DNA of 64,000 nt from Aricia agestis. Its lineage: Eukaryota; Arthropoda; Insecta; Lepidoptera; Lycaenidae. The stretch lies in NCBI RefSeq assembly GCF_905147365.1, contig NC_056410.1, positions 3,695,501-3,759,500 on the forward strand, in the 5' to 3' direction. The notes beneath the pieces were generated by a model. The model was not told the DNA's origin and made no database searches. It worked only from the letters and a program-made list of their open reading frames with translations. Both the position numbers and the translations under genes were made by a program. Each line of letters starts with the position of its first letter. The stretch's first letter is position 1. This document shows, piece by piece, positions 10,855 to 23,800 of the stretch.

Positions 10855-11722
10855 ACGGCCTTTACACTCGCGCTTCGTCCCTTGCCTCGTGGCTCGCCTC
10901 GTCCCTCGTGCGAGGCTCGTGTTGATCGATGGTTAATAAGTTGCCTGTTTACACTCGCGTGCCGAGTTCAGTCGTCTTCGAGCTAGCAACAATGAAGGAC
11001 GTCGAAGTTTTAGCAGCAATAAGTTTGTGCGTACTAGGCTTATACAGTGCTCCGTCACTAATTTAAATAAAAGGAAGCTAACTTTTTGGCTGTTCTTATG
11101 GCATTTATGTTAAGGGGCCCAAATCGTTCTTTTTGAAATAGTTCTATGAAATTAAATGTTTCGACTTGCGACCAATCCATTATTTGACGACCTCTGTGGC
11201 TCAGTGCACCCACTGGCTGTCGGTAGCTCAAGCCGGGGGTGGCGGGTTTGAATCCCGCCGACTGAACAAAAAGTTTTCAAAGTTCCTGGGTCATGGTCGT
11301 GTATTAAATATGTGTATCATATAATAAAAATCTTAAATATATGTATGGTACAGAAGTATTAAATATATTTCCGTTGTCTGGTACCCGTAACACAAGTCCT
11401 TCAGGTACTTATCACGGGGCCAGGCTGACGTGGTGTGATGCGTCCATAGATATTATTATTATTATAATACGATGCATTTTTGTTTTTGCGTATTTAAAAC
11501 TAAAAACAACCTGCGCGGCACGATGTAGAAGCAGAATGTAGCGGGAGGGCGAATGTAAACACCCACTCGCGTGCGACGCGAGGTCCTTTGACTGCCCCGT
11601 GCCCCAAAAACCGCTCCGGACGCGATCCGCGAGGGACGAGACGAGGGACGAGGCGAGCCACGAGCGTCTGTTCACACTCGCACCTCGCCTCGTCCCTCGC
11701 CTCGCGACTCGTACGCGAATCT
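10855..11722. mobile_element. Candidate PIF/Harbinger-type non-autonomous element, split by a SINE
   Basis: Both ends carry GC-rich, mutually inverted 'TTTACACTCGC...CCTCGTCCCTCG' sequence (about 10861-10925 and 11630-11700). Just inside the left end a short frame starts MKDVEVLAAISLC (10992), which resembles the start of the Harbinger-like frame at 24609. A SINE is inserted at 11187-11470. Boundaries are approximate and the family call is inference. Confidence 0.45.
11187..11470 (+). mobile_element. tRNA-derived SINE
   Basis: The head has a pol III A box (TGGCTCAGTGC, about 11197) and B box (GGTTTGAATCC, about 11248) at tRNA-like spacing. A non-tRNA body follows and the element ends in an (ATT)n-like tail at about 11450-11470. 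No cloverleaf with acceptor and anticodon arms can be folded, so this is a SINE and not a tRNA gene. Confidence 0.75.
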
Positions 11723-12733
11723 AAATGGGCTATTAAAGTGTTTTAACCTCTCGAATACCGGGGTGTCAAAATTCTATTGAGCCGTCAATGCCCGAGTTAT
11801 ATCGAAATATGGTAGGGCTTTGGAATCAAACAATATTTTGAAAATATATTACTGGTAAGTATTTAAAATATATTTTAATAGATATAATTTACTATATCGT
11901 ACATATATTTTATTTTTCTGAACTTTTGAACATTTTTCACGTGTGTATTAATTTCATAAAATTAATCGTTAACTTTGCAATTTAAAAAAGATGAGAAATC
12001 GGCATACGGAACCAGCACATTATCTAGTTTTTGCACAGATCTAGCAATTTTAGCGACGCAAATTATTATATGAGTTCATCACAGGTTATAATACTATACT
12101 TAATAATATTTTTATTCACATTGTATTGACATCGATAGGCGGAATTAAGTATGCTGTTACACCTACGTTACACCTATTATTTACATTTTTTATCAAGTTA
12201 TCTACATTATAGAGTTATCACGTACCACTCACGTACGTATAAGCGGTATAAGTCGCGCACAACTTCAAGATCACCCGACAACATTGTATGGGGATTGGCG
12301 GAGTGAGCACGGAAATCGCTTGGTAGATCGAGAACAGACGGTGACGCGTTTGGTAGCTATCATTATCGGTAGAATTTTAAATGTTGTGTGCACTGCCTAT
12401 ACAATACACTGATGATTCAACCTATATTCCTTCCGAAAAACGAACTGCCGCACTCAGAGTGGAACATTAAATTAATTCAAAATCTTGACATAAGCCCATA
12501 CCTACTGTCAAACTCTTCATTAAATTAAATGTGAGTAGGGCGGCTAAAGTACTAAAATATTTTTATATTAATGCTAACGACGTAACATTGACATAGAATG
12601 TCTAAGGTAGCTTTGCCCACACTATACAATACCCTAAAAATGTGTACGTGGCTAAAATCATAACTAGCTCTACGATGGCCCTAACATAGTCAAAACCAGG
12701 CCAAAGAATTCTTAACGAAACGTACGTATCTGT
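11723..12733. other. Intergenic, no gene seen
   Basis: AT-rich non-coding sequence. No ORF, repeat or structure that I can support. Confidence 0.4.
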
Positions 12734-13638
12734 ATGTGTCGCAGGCGGATTGTACAATCCGCCGTTTTACATTACGCCTACCTGTTATGAAAAACAGGGC
12801 CGTTTTGTAATGCGGCGGTTTAACGATTAGCTGGATTTAATGCGGCTGAATCAAAAACAGCCGGAATGTATTCGACGCCATACGTTAATCAAAACGGCTA
12901 GCCATAATGTAATAAAGCGAAAGATTTGTCGCCTCTTTGACCGTTGTTAGTTCAGATTCTTAACACTCGTGGCGCTACCTGTGACATAACAACTCGTTGA
13001 ATTATTCAACTTGAATGCCGAAAGTGTGTTGCTAAATTGCGAAGTTTTGAGTGAATTAAATAAGGGAAAACAGGTGCAAAATAAATAATAATTTCTATTG
13101 TTCTCAATGTAAAGAAAGTAGAAACTATATTATGAACAATGGGCCGAGTTCTAGAGGTTATAACGCACATCAAAACTACTAAAGTGTCTGTGAATATGTT
13201 CGGCGTAGCCCTACACAATATTATTAATGTAAAAAATATGATGTTATGAATGTGACAGAATTTCTTTATGAATTAACTGGAAATTCATAAAGAAGGTCGG
13301 CAAGGTGACCGGGATATAACGCGCTATAAAAAAAACGATATTAAAAAAAAGGCTTTAGTAGTGCTTTATTCAGAATTTGCCTAAACCTCAACTATTTCTG
13401 TATATAACCTTCATTATTTTGAAAATCGGTTCAAAACGGCGGAGTAATCGTTGAACATACAAAATTATTTTAGTGCGAATGGTACGATGCGGCTAAACGT
13501 GGGCCGCCTTGTTGAAGAACGTAACGTAATGACAATCTGGCTTATCGTTAAACCGCCGCATTACAAAACGGCTCTGTTTTTTAAAACAGCTAGCCGTAAT
13601 GTAAAACGGCGTATTATACAATCCGCCTGCGACATATA
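12734..13638. mobile_element. MITE with about 160-bp terminal inverted repeats
   Basis: The left arm starting TGTCGCAGGCGGATTGTA at about 12736 is complementary to the right arm ending TACAATCCGCCTGCGACA near 13633. The match continues through 'CCGTTTTGTAATGCGGCGG' with scattered differences. The inner part has no coding potential. It is flanked by TA-rich sequence, so a TA target site is possible. Confidence 0.7.
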
Positions 13639-13813
13639 TGTACTTCATCTAACATTCACAAGTGACAAGTCCGTATTTTATTATTTTATATTACAAAGTG
13701 TTTATACAATATTTATGGCACAAATTATATACAAATGCACAGCTTGACCACGAAGAGTTGACAAAAAATGAGGGCGCTATTTTATTCGCCGTAGCTCTAA
13801 CATTTTGACGTAT

Positions 13814-14514
13814 AATGAGGCATTTTCCTATTTTTTTAATTTGATTGTCAAACAGTTTCCATTTTAGTAACTAGATGGTGTATGGATAGACAACTAGCGG
13901 TAATACCAGGCAATACCATCAATAATTGCTACAAAACTGGGCAAAAGAATGTAAAACTTGATACATTTCAATTTGAAAAAGACGCAATAATATTCCAATG
14001 AATAGGATAATAAAGTTATTATAACGATGTTTTAGCTAAAACTCTCCTATTTACCGATATTCACACCAAATGTCACAGTCAATTATACATTTTGGTTTTG
14101 ACAACATCTTACCTGCACTTGTGCAAGATAACGGATATTTAATGGCTCATATTTTACCAATAATGAACATCAAAAACCCAAATAACACAATTTGGGGAAA
14201 AATAATAAAAACCACACCAACAATAAAAAGTAGAAGAAGTTTGAAAGTGACATACCCGCCAAAACTCTTTCAGTTGTCAGTTTTCGGTTTGACAAGTATT
14301 ATAATATTATGTTAGCTTGTTCCTAAACTGTTACCAGTATACTGGCCTAATCGCTTAGGCCAATGAACGCTTAGGAGTATGCTCTTTGTGAAATTTAAAC
14401 TAGAGGGACGAAGCAAAAAAACATAGTAAGAAAATCTAGAAGTGTCTATCCTTACGCCATCTAGTTTAGATTGTTAAAAATAATATTAAAAAATATAAAT
14501 GAAAATGCCTCATT
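13814..14514. mobile_element. MITE with subterminal inverted repeats
   Basis: Ends are AATGAGGCATTTTC (13814) and its complement (ending 14514). Inner segments also pair: 'ACTAGATGGTGTATGGATAGAC' type sequence near 13870 against its inverted copy near 14440. No coding potential. Confidence 0.65.
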
Positions 14515-14527
14515 CTCAAGTATACCA

Positions 14528-14570
14528 ACAAGTTTGTATGGAATATGTTTTATATTCCATACAAACTTGT
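14528..14570. repeat. Perfect short palindrome
   Basis: CAAGTTTGTATGGAATAT and its inverted copy are separated by a few bases, giving a strong hairpin between two MITEs. Confidence 0.7.
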
Positions 14571-14578
14571 TATGTCAT

Positions 14579-14710
14579 TAGTCTGTCAAAAAAGTGAAGA
14601 AATCAAAAAAGTGGCAACATCATAGTGTCATCCCTTGTTTCTTAGATTGATTTGAAAGGGATGATACTACGATGTTGCCACTTTTTAATTTCTTCGCTTT
14701 TTTGATAGAC
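14579..14710. mobile_element. Fold-back MITE, copy 1
   Basis: Arms of about 55 bp pair almost completely (AGTCTGTCAAAAAAGTGAAG at the left, its complement at the right), leaving a loop of about 20 bases. The same family is at 38886-39022, where the loop is inverted, so the two copies lie in opposite orientations. Confidence 0.8.
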
Positions 14711-14899
14711 TATAATAGTTCCACTTAAAAATATATCCTTTATGTTCAATTTATATTTCTTACATTCGTTAGTTTAGTTGAGTAGCAATACCGCAAATGT
14801 AATCAAGTTTTATAAAAACCAAGGCCAAAAACAGAGACATGTGGAGAGCCCTATCCCATCAGCCATGAGGATATGACTAAGAAGTATTACATTTCAAAT

Positions 14900-17800
14900 C
14901 TAGTCTAAACTTAAGGGTGGACTAGTTTCGAAATCTTCTCCGAATGGATCGTCTTTTGACGCATTCTTTTGCTTGGAGAAGTTTAATCTAACGGGATTTA
15001 CAGTCCTTCTTTTAAATGGCAAAACTGGACTGGTGCATCTGTTATCGCTAGTATTTTCATCTCCATAATCATCAACAGCTGAAGTAGAGACAGTTTGAGG
15101 TCTGACGGCGACCTGATGATCACTCTTTGCTGGATTACTACTTTCAGCTTTCGAAATTAACGGACTCCTATAAGGCTTCATAGCGTCCCTGGTTTTATTG
15201 ACAATGTGAATTGGACCCGAAGGTGGTGGTTCACCGTACTTTCGTAACTTTGCGATTCGTTCGTTTACTTCCTTTTTCCTAAGTAACGCTTTCGGTGACA
15301 ACGTCGCATCAGACTGTTGAAACGTCGAGTTGAAGTCCAGTCCGTTGAGATTCAAGTTCGGGTCCCCGTTTATGAATATTTTATTCTTAGACTGATTATA
15401 GTCGGAGTTATTGAAACGATACGGCGATATATTTTCGATGTTGCCATACTTAATATTGACGAGGTTGTTTCTCAAAATTATACAGTCCTGGACGAATTTC
15501 CTGCGATCTAAAGACAAAAATTGCTTCGATAAATCTTCGCACGCTTTCCTGCATACGTCTATTTTTGGTGTTTTCGTGAAATACGTGAACTCAGTGGCTC
15601 GATACTGAGGAATGTTCTTTCTGGTGTTGCCAGATCTTTTTTGTAAATTGATGCAAGCGACGACCTGTCCCGTCTCCAAAATACTATCGAATCCAAACTT
15701 TTTTAAGCCACCCCAAAAATTTATGCAAATGATTTTCTGGTTTGCATCAGCTAGAAATACGTTTTGAAATAATTCTTTCTTGCAGTCGAACTCCTCGACT
15801 GAGGGTTCTACATCGAACACAAAGCCGACCGTATCGATTTCGTTATAGTCCGTTGTCAAGTAAGGGTTCTGAGTCAGCTCCTGTATTAGGTAGCACTTTC
15901 TCTCAAACGTCTTGGCTATGTTTAACATTTTATCGTCAACCTTTGAAGTTTTTCGAAACATAGATTGCTTTCCTGCTGATATTTGTATTTCCGAATATCT
16001 AAAACCAAAAAAGCCTTATTATTTATTGTTAAAAACATATATTTATCAATAGATTCAAATGCTGCTGTTACCGCTACGAATTCGACCTTTTAAGCTTATT
16101 AACTTTTGCGTTAAGCAACAATGACTTTATTGGTTTCTCACGTGTCAAGCGCATTTTCGACAGCGCTGCTATTAGTCGGTAACGCCATCCTCTCTATTCC
16201 AAAACGTCGAATCCTAACAGCAATCGAATCTGGTAATACAAAATCATCTTCACCTTACGGCCGTGGGGACGACGTTATGTATATCCAGCCAGGTGCCTTC
16301 TCGCAATAGATGTAACAGCGACTCGTGAGGACGCCAAACAGTTATCACACCTAAAATTATAGCAAAATATTTATTATTAAAATATATATATCAAAACGTG
16401 GGAGAGCCATGCTTCGGCACGAATGGGCCGGCTCGACCGGATAAATACCACGTTCTCACAGAAAACCGGCATGAAACAGCGCTTGCGCTGTGTTTCGCCG
16501 AGTGAGTGAGTTTACCGGAGGCCCAATCCCCTACCCTATTCCCTTTCCTACCCTCCCCTATTCCCTTCCCTTCCCTACCCTCCCCTATTACCCTATTCCC
16601 TCTTAAAAGGCCGGCAACGCACATGCAGCTCTTCTGATGCTGCGAGTGTCCATGGGCGACGGAAGTTGCTTTCCATCAGGTGACCCGTTTGCTCGTTTGC
16701 CCCCTTATTTCATAAAAAAAAATAAAAAATTCATTTACTTAGAAATAAAAACTAAAGAAACGTAACTCCCATACTTCAATCGTTTTGAATTTGGTTCTCA
16801 TGGTTCTTTTCGCACACTAAAATAATATGGCAATAGCTACGAAGTAGCGAAACACTACAGCTCAGATAGAATCGGAACAAATTTTTGACACAGTTACTCT
16901 TCCTTAGTTTCGTAGGTGGAATACGATGATCTAAGTTGGTCCTTCGAGCCCATAATGTAGCAACCATTACAAAAGGCTATTAATTTTAAGTTTGCATTGT
17001 AATTTAACACAAACGAGAAGAAAACATTAGGACACATATTGAAACTTTTTCACAGAGCTATGACATGATTCAATGATAATATAACTTATTGAATTTAATA
17101 CCTTGTTTGGGACTATATTCCATTGGACACAACAAAAATTCAATTAGTACCTTTCGTGACGTTCTGCTTATAAACATCGGCAACTCTTATCTTCAGCATG
17201 GCTACTACGTTTCTTGTAACATTGAGGCCACGTTTCTTCAAAAGACTTTGAACTTTAGACTGGAGATCTTGGAGGGAAACCTCGCGGCGCTTATCGATGT
17301 AATCTTGCAATATTTTAGATTGTGAATATGTGAGACCAGCCTGCAATAATAAATATTATACTTTAAAGACCTTTCATAGATAGATATTTTACGTAACATG
17401 ACAACGCAAACGACATGAAGATCACTCTACACAGTGTCTAAACGACATATAGTAAAGTAAAAAATAATATTATAAACGTTCTCAACTACTGACTGCTCCT
17501 TAACTTAAAGGCAGGGCTCGGAACCGGTGTTTTTTTAACCAGGTTAAAACGCTCCTTAACCTGGTTTTTGGATAAGTGTTCGTTCGGAGCGAAATAGAGA
17601 TATGCTAGCGGTATTGCTTCTGAAATTAGCCTCGTTAATTTCTCGCGGAAAGTAACTAGTGCAGTGATATTATCTTCTATCCCTTTCTAGTGCACCATCT
17701 AATAGCCAAAAGGCCATAACTTGTTTATGTGTGGACAAAGGGTGATGGTCGTGGTGTGTGTGAGTGGGGCGAACATAACCGCGAACGGTTCTAACCGGTA

Positions 17801-20800
17801 TTTTGAGCAGTGAGCAATTTCATTTTGCTCTTAGAACAAAACCAGAAATAATTTCGGTCCGTTCAGAGCGGAATCGAAATTAAAACGCTCTTTTGGAAAT
17901 GTATGGCGTTTCTAATGATCAGGATCGCGAAAATTAACCAGGTTCCGAGCCCTGCAAGGACGCAACGAACGAAGCAGTTTCTTAGCGAATGTATTACGAA
18001 GACAAAAATGTTTTCACCAACGCTTATGGTCCTAGGCTAACAAAAGGAAAAATTCTCACCCTGAACTCCGCCGGATCCCTGCTCTTTTTTAACAGCTGAT
18101 ATATTTGTGACCCACTCTCCAGACTTTTTCCGTCATCATCCACACTATCGCATTGGGAGGCCTAAATTTATTAACAAATATTATTAATGTTTACTTACAT
18201 GCATACGTGGGAGAGCCATGCTTCGGCACGAATGGGCCGGCTCGACCGGAGAAATACCACGTTCTCACAGAAAACCGGCGTGAAACAGCGCTTGCGCTGT
18301 GTTTCGCCGAGTGAGTGAGTTTACCGGAGGCCCAATCCCCTACCCTATTCCCTTCCCTACCCTCCCCTATTCGCTTCCCTTCCCATCCCTACCCTCCCCT
18401 ATTTTATTCCCTCTTAAAAGGCCGGCAACGCACCTGCAGCTCTTCTGATGCTGCGAGTGTCCATGGGCGACGGAAGTTGCTTTCCACCAGGTGACCCGTT
18501 TGCTCGTTTGCCCCCTTATTTCATAAAAAAAAAAAAAAAAAAAAAACATGAAATCAAAGGGAAGATAATTTAAAAAATGAAACTACCTGCATACAAAATT
18601 CCTTTTCAACTTCTTCGTAAATTTTTTCCAACATTGTTTCTCTCTCCATTTCGTACTTCATTTGATGTAAGTTTTCTAAGCGCTCTGATCTTGTCACTGA
18701 AATACATAGAATATTCACGTAAGTAAAACATATTGGTATGAATATAATTTGTACAGGCCATATTTTTTTAGGATCACCTGTACTACCATCGTCGAATTTT
18801 TCCACGTACAACATAGGATACACTCTGGTGGCGATTACCCTCAGTTGCGAGATTTTGCCGCCCTCCGGCTTGACAGTTGTCAGGTATGACAAGATGGCGC
18901 CGTTGCCGTGGAAACCCAGCTTTGCGGCCCAGTGTGCCCGACGGGTAGAATTGCCGCTTATTTTTAGTCGAACTGATGATGTGTCCTACAACGATTCCGA
19001 ATGATTTCAAATTCAAAAAGCACTGAAAATATTGTACAGTAAGTTATAGTAAGTGCATACATCCACGAAGCTAAAACAAATAGATCCATTAAGCTTGACA
19101 AAAATATAGTAAGAATCTTCATACCTCCCAAGGTGCAACGCCTTGTTCGCAATGTAAAAGTTCCGCTCCATGCGTGATCAACTTCATTCCAATTGTTATT
19201 TTACCCTCACAAACTAATTTCGTAAGCAGTTTATCTAGGGTCGCCTTTACACAGTACCATCCATCAGTCAGAAGTAGTTCAATATTTACGGCTGAATTGC
19301 TCGTACTGAAATAAGCAGTAAGCACTTTCATAAGCTGTGCAAAACAGTGTATTGTGTTACATAAGTGTTATCTATTATTTTCTAGTTAGATTTTTATGTG
19401 CTAAAATATAAAATGCTTACTCTGTAACATTGGATCCGTTTTTATAAATACTTAACACCTGCAACACCATACGTCTAGAAGGCACCTCATCTTTTTCTAA
19501 TATTTTTCGTAGCGCCGGTCTCTCAACATTGTACAGTTCCCTGTCGTATCTGTATTTTAGTTGTTCCATTACATTACTAACAGAACAAACATTTTGCATA
19601 GAGTTTGGAAATCTTTTTTCATAAGAAAGAAGTTTCAAAGTGATAAGTTTTATTTGATTATTTACCCAACCATTAGGAATTATTGTTTTGTTAACTGATT
19701 CTAAAAATAAAATGGTTATATTGTCCAGGGTCCATTTGGAATCGGATAGCTCATTACGAGCACCAACAAATTCTAAACTAGATATATTGTGAATATCATA
19801 ATTTACTTCCTTATAAGATTGTATTGCATTTGTAGCTTTATCCATTTCGTACAAATCTAATAATTTATATTGCTTATGTTTTTTATAATTCACATTAAAA
19901 GCAAAACGATTTGTTTTATCAATCGGTTCAGAGCTTTTTTCTAATACTGGTTCATGGACCAATTTTGTTTTTATTTTTTTTGGCCTCGGGCATGATAAAA
20001 TTGGACTGCCCGATCTTTTATTTGATGGACTTTTGTTAATAAAATCTTCAGTTAACATGGTTTCATTAAAATTGTTTATGACTTCAGTATTAAGTAAATT
20101 ACAAAAATCTGTAATGTTTATTTTTGTTGTTTTGTTTCCATCAACAAAACATTTTCTAGCCTCTTTATTTCTTTCGTATTCATGCACATTGATATAATTT
20201 GTTTTTACGGGCTCAGTATGCATGGACGCGTATGTATCTTTGAGTTTTTGTTTTATCTTAGTCTTTAAGTTATTTTCTGTTTCCTCAAACAAAGTTTTGC
20301 TTTTTCTTAAATCTTCTTTTGATAAAGTATTATTACTAGCAGTTTCGATCTTGTTAAACGAGGCATTCTCAATTGAGTTCTTTTCTAGTAGATGATGACC
20401 GCGGTTAACAATAATATCTTGAAAGATTGTTTTACATTTTTCAAGTGCCTCGTCTGATATTTGAACGGGATTGTTACTGGCTGTCTTAAAACTCTGAAAC
20501 GTGTTTTTTAAAGTATTCATAACACTAGCTTCCTTGCTGTGAGCTTCAAATATCATAGAATCACTATCATTAGGATTATTAATGTTTTTAAATATTGTTT
20601 TACTCTTTTCAAGTGCCTCGTCTGATATTTTAACTGGATTGTTACTGGCGGTCTTAAAACCTTGAAATGTATTCTTTAAAGTATTTGAAACACTATGTTG
20701 CTCACTGTTATGTTTTGGTGTTATAAAATCGCAATTATCCTGAAATATTTTTTTACTCTTTTCAAAAGCCTCGTCTGATATTCTAACTGGATTGTTACTG

Positions 20801-23800
20801 GCAGTCTTAAAACCTTGAAATGTATTCTTTAAAGTATTCGAAACACTAGGTTGCTTAATGATAGATTTCGGTGTATAAGAATCGCAATTATTTATATCCT
20901 GAAATATTTTTGTACTCTTTTCAAGAGCCTCGTCTGATATTCTAACTGGATTGTTACTGGCAGTCTTAAAACCTTGAAATATATTCTTTAAAGAATTTAA
21001 AACACTAGCTTGCTTATTGTTAGCTTTCGAGGTAACAGAATCACAATTATTTGTATCCTGAAATATTTTTCTACTTTTTTCAAGTGCCTCGTCAGATATT
21101 TTAACAAGATTGTTACTGGCTGTCTGAAAACCTTGAAACGAGTCTTTTAAAGTATTCGAATTACTAGCTTCCTTACTCTGAGATTGAAATAGCATAGAAT
21201 CACAATTATTTATATTTTGAAATAGTTTTTTACTCTTTTCAAGTGCCTCGTCTGATATTTTTACAGGTTTGTTATTGGCCGTCTTAAAACCTTGAAAGGC
21301 ATTTATAGAATTAGTTAATTCACAAGTGATATTATCAATTGCATTTTTGGATTTCATTGATGATTCCATAGTCATTTTTGGACGTTTATTACTCGCCGTA
21401 GTCAATCCAGCATAAGCGAAAGATTCCATATTGTGTAATTTGTCTTCAATATCCTGGTCAACACCAATAACTAACATTCTTTTAGAATTTGTAAGATTCT
21501 TTAAGCAGCTAGTATCGGTAAATGTTGAAAAATCATTTGGAGATTGTATCGATTTTTTCGTTTCGTCATTTTTCTCTTTTATACTTCCAACTTTATCATT
21601 TTTTTCTTTATTTTTTTTCAGGCGAAATTCTTCTAAATTGTTTTTCGTGTTATCAAAATCTTCTTCTGAAACACTAGTAGGGTTATTGGAATCAGTATAA
21701 GATCCTTCTTTAATTAATCTCAAAGTCTCTTTTTCTGAAACTAATTCTTTCTTGTTATTAATAACGATATAATTATCAAAATTGAATTCTTGTAAAAACT
21801 TTTTTGCTATTAATAAAGCATCTTTTGAAACATGAACAGAATTATTAGATGCAGTTTTAAATCCAGAATGAGTGTCAATTTTACTGTGTTCTATCTCAAA
21901 TATTTGCCTGTTATTTTGAGTGTTTTCTGTAGTTTCTTTATTGTTGTAATTCTGATTTTCATTCATAACAAGCGGGAATTTGTTACTTTGAAATATTTTA
22001 TCTGATTCTACATAAGCTTTATCTGAAATTTTTATCGGTTTTGAAGAAGCTGTGCTAAATCCCTGAAATTTTTTATTTTTCACCATTTTACTATGAAGGT
22101 TAGCGGTTGTAAGATTACTTTCAATATTGACTTCTTCTAATATTTCTTTAGACTTTAGTAAAGATGCCTTAGAAATATTTATACATTTGTTTGAAGCAGT
22201 TTTGAATCCTGTAAGCAGTTCATTTTTTACGTTCTCATTTTTATTCATTTTATCTCTTTCGTAATTATTCTGATACATGGTTCCATCGTCCATGCCCGAG
22301 TTCTCGATTAATTTTTCTTCTAAGCTCGTTTTGTTTTGTTCATTATTAGAAGTGGAAATTGGAATACTGCAATAATCTGAATGTGCATTAGTATTGTCAT
22401 TTAACATATATTCTTCAGCCCTGTTAAATATTACAGGATGTTTAGATACATCTGAATTAGTATGAAGTTTATTGTCATTTATACACATGTTCTCTTCAAA
22501 CTCCTGCATCATGTAATCATCTATCTTAATCTGTTCTTGAGTACAAATAACTGCTTTATTTGTTTTAAGAAGTACACTATCGTCAAAATTACTAAATTTA
22601 AGTGGTTTATGTTCTTTGTCATTATTATGAAATGAACTGTTAAAAACATTTTCTTTAGTTCCACATCCTGTATCAAAACTTGTTTTTTGAGACTTATAAT
22701 CTCCTTTTTTCTCTATTGTTGCGCTATCATATACTTCAACTAGTTCTGATAAGCTTAAGGATTGAATTGGTTTACTGATTTTATAACAATCATTCAGAAT
22801 ACTCTTGGCTTTTGTAAATGAGTTGGTTAAGACCTGTATCGATTTATTGCTTGCTGTTTGGAATCCTACATAAATAGTTTTGTCTAAGTCAGATTCTTGC
22901 TCGTAAAATGATGTCTGCAAAGCGCAAGTCAATGGCAATTCTTCTACTTCATTGTAATCATTTTCAGTTTTTTCATCACTGCTAAATATAATATCTTCAT
23001 CAAGAAAGTCACCTTTATTTGATAAATGACAATTTATGTGGCTCATTATTACTTCTTGGTCAGTTTTTAACTTTAAAATCGGACTAAGATGGATGGATGC
23101 AGTTTCATAATGTTTGTCTTCATATTGTATTTCTTCAGATGTCACTTGAGCTTGGTTGTTATGTAAAAGTTTTAAGTTGATAATTTTTTTCACTGCTTCT
23201 ACATCAGAGTTCTCATAAACTATGGGTGCAGCAATAGCCTCAAACTTCTCAAAAGACTCCAATAAGATAGAAGTATTGTGACATTCTTTTTCATTTTTAG
23301 AAAATAAAATTGGACTTGAAGAAATAGTATCACATTCCAATACAAGGTCTTGCAAATTACAATCATCAATTGCATTGTCATTGTTACTCTCTTCATTCCC
23401 CAAATGCGACAAATTGCAGTTGTTTAAAACAGTGTCTTGAAGTATTTGGTGTGGTGATGAAATATTAATTTTTAACTTACTTTTACTACAACTTTTATTA
23501 TCAATATTTACTTTACCCTGACTGTAAATAATTTCAGGTTTTTGATCAAAAGAAGTCTCAAATTCTTGAGTTACACCAGTGTGCAATTCCTTTAAGGCTT
23601 CAGCATCCTTAGTTGCTACTATAAGTTGTGTGTCAAATCCCCATTGATTTTCAAAGTTACTAGCCACTGGATGATTTTGTTGCTAAAATAAAATATTGAA
23701 AATGCTTTTATGTATGACAAAGTTACTACACAAATGGAATGATATTATTGATTGTGAGTTTAAATTATGAGCTTGTCGGAATCTAAAATATAATCTAAAA

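Noticed and set aside
10591..10986. A 131-aa gene with hydrophobic stretches
   Set aside because: No homology, AT-rich low-complexity codons, and it ends in transposon terminus sequence.
11187..11265. A tRNA gene (A and B boxes present)
   Set aside because: No tRNA cloverleaf can be built and a SINE body and ATT tail follow; it is a SINE head.
16776..16967. A BRCA2 exon within the intron between 17151 and 16350
   Set aside because: No frame fits the OB2 sequence; the correct exon is 16350-16254, which joins in phase on both sides.
18554..18892. A single 112-aa protein on the minus strand
   Set aside because: It reads through an 81-bp intron between two BRCA2 exons; the true phases join across it.
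23665..23667. A start codon for BRCA2 at the head of the large ORF
   Set aside because: The codon is GTG; the exon begins 15 bases earlier at an acceptor and joins exon 1 in frame.
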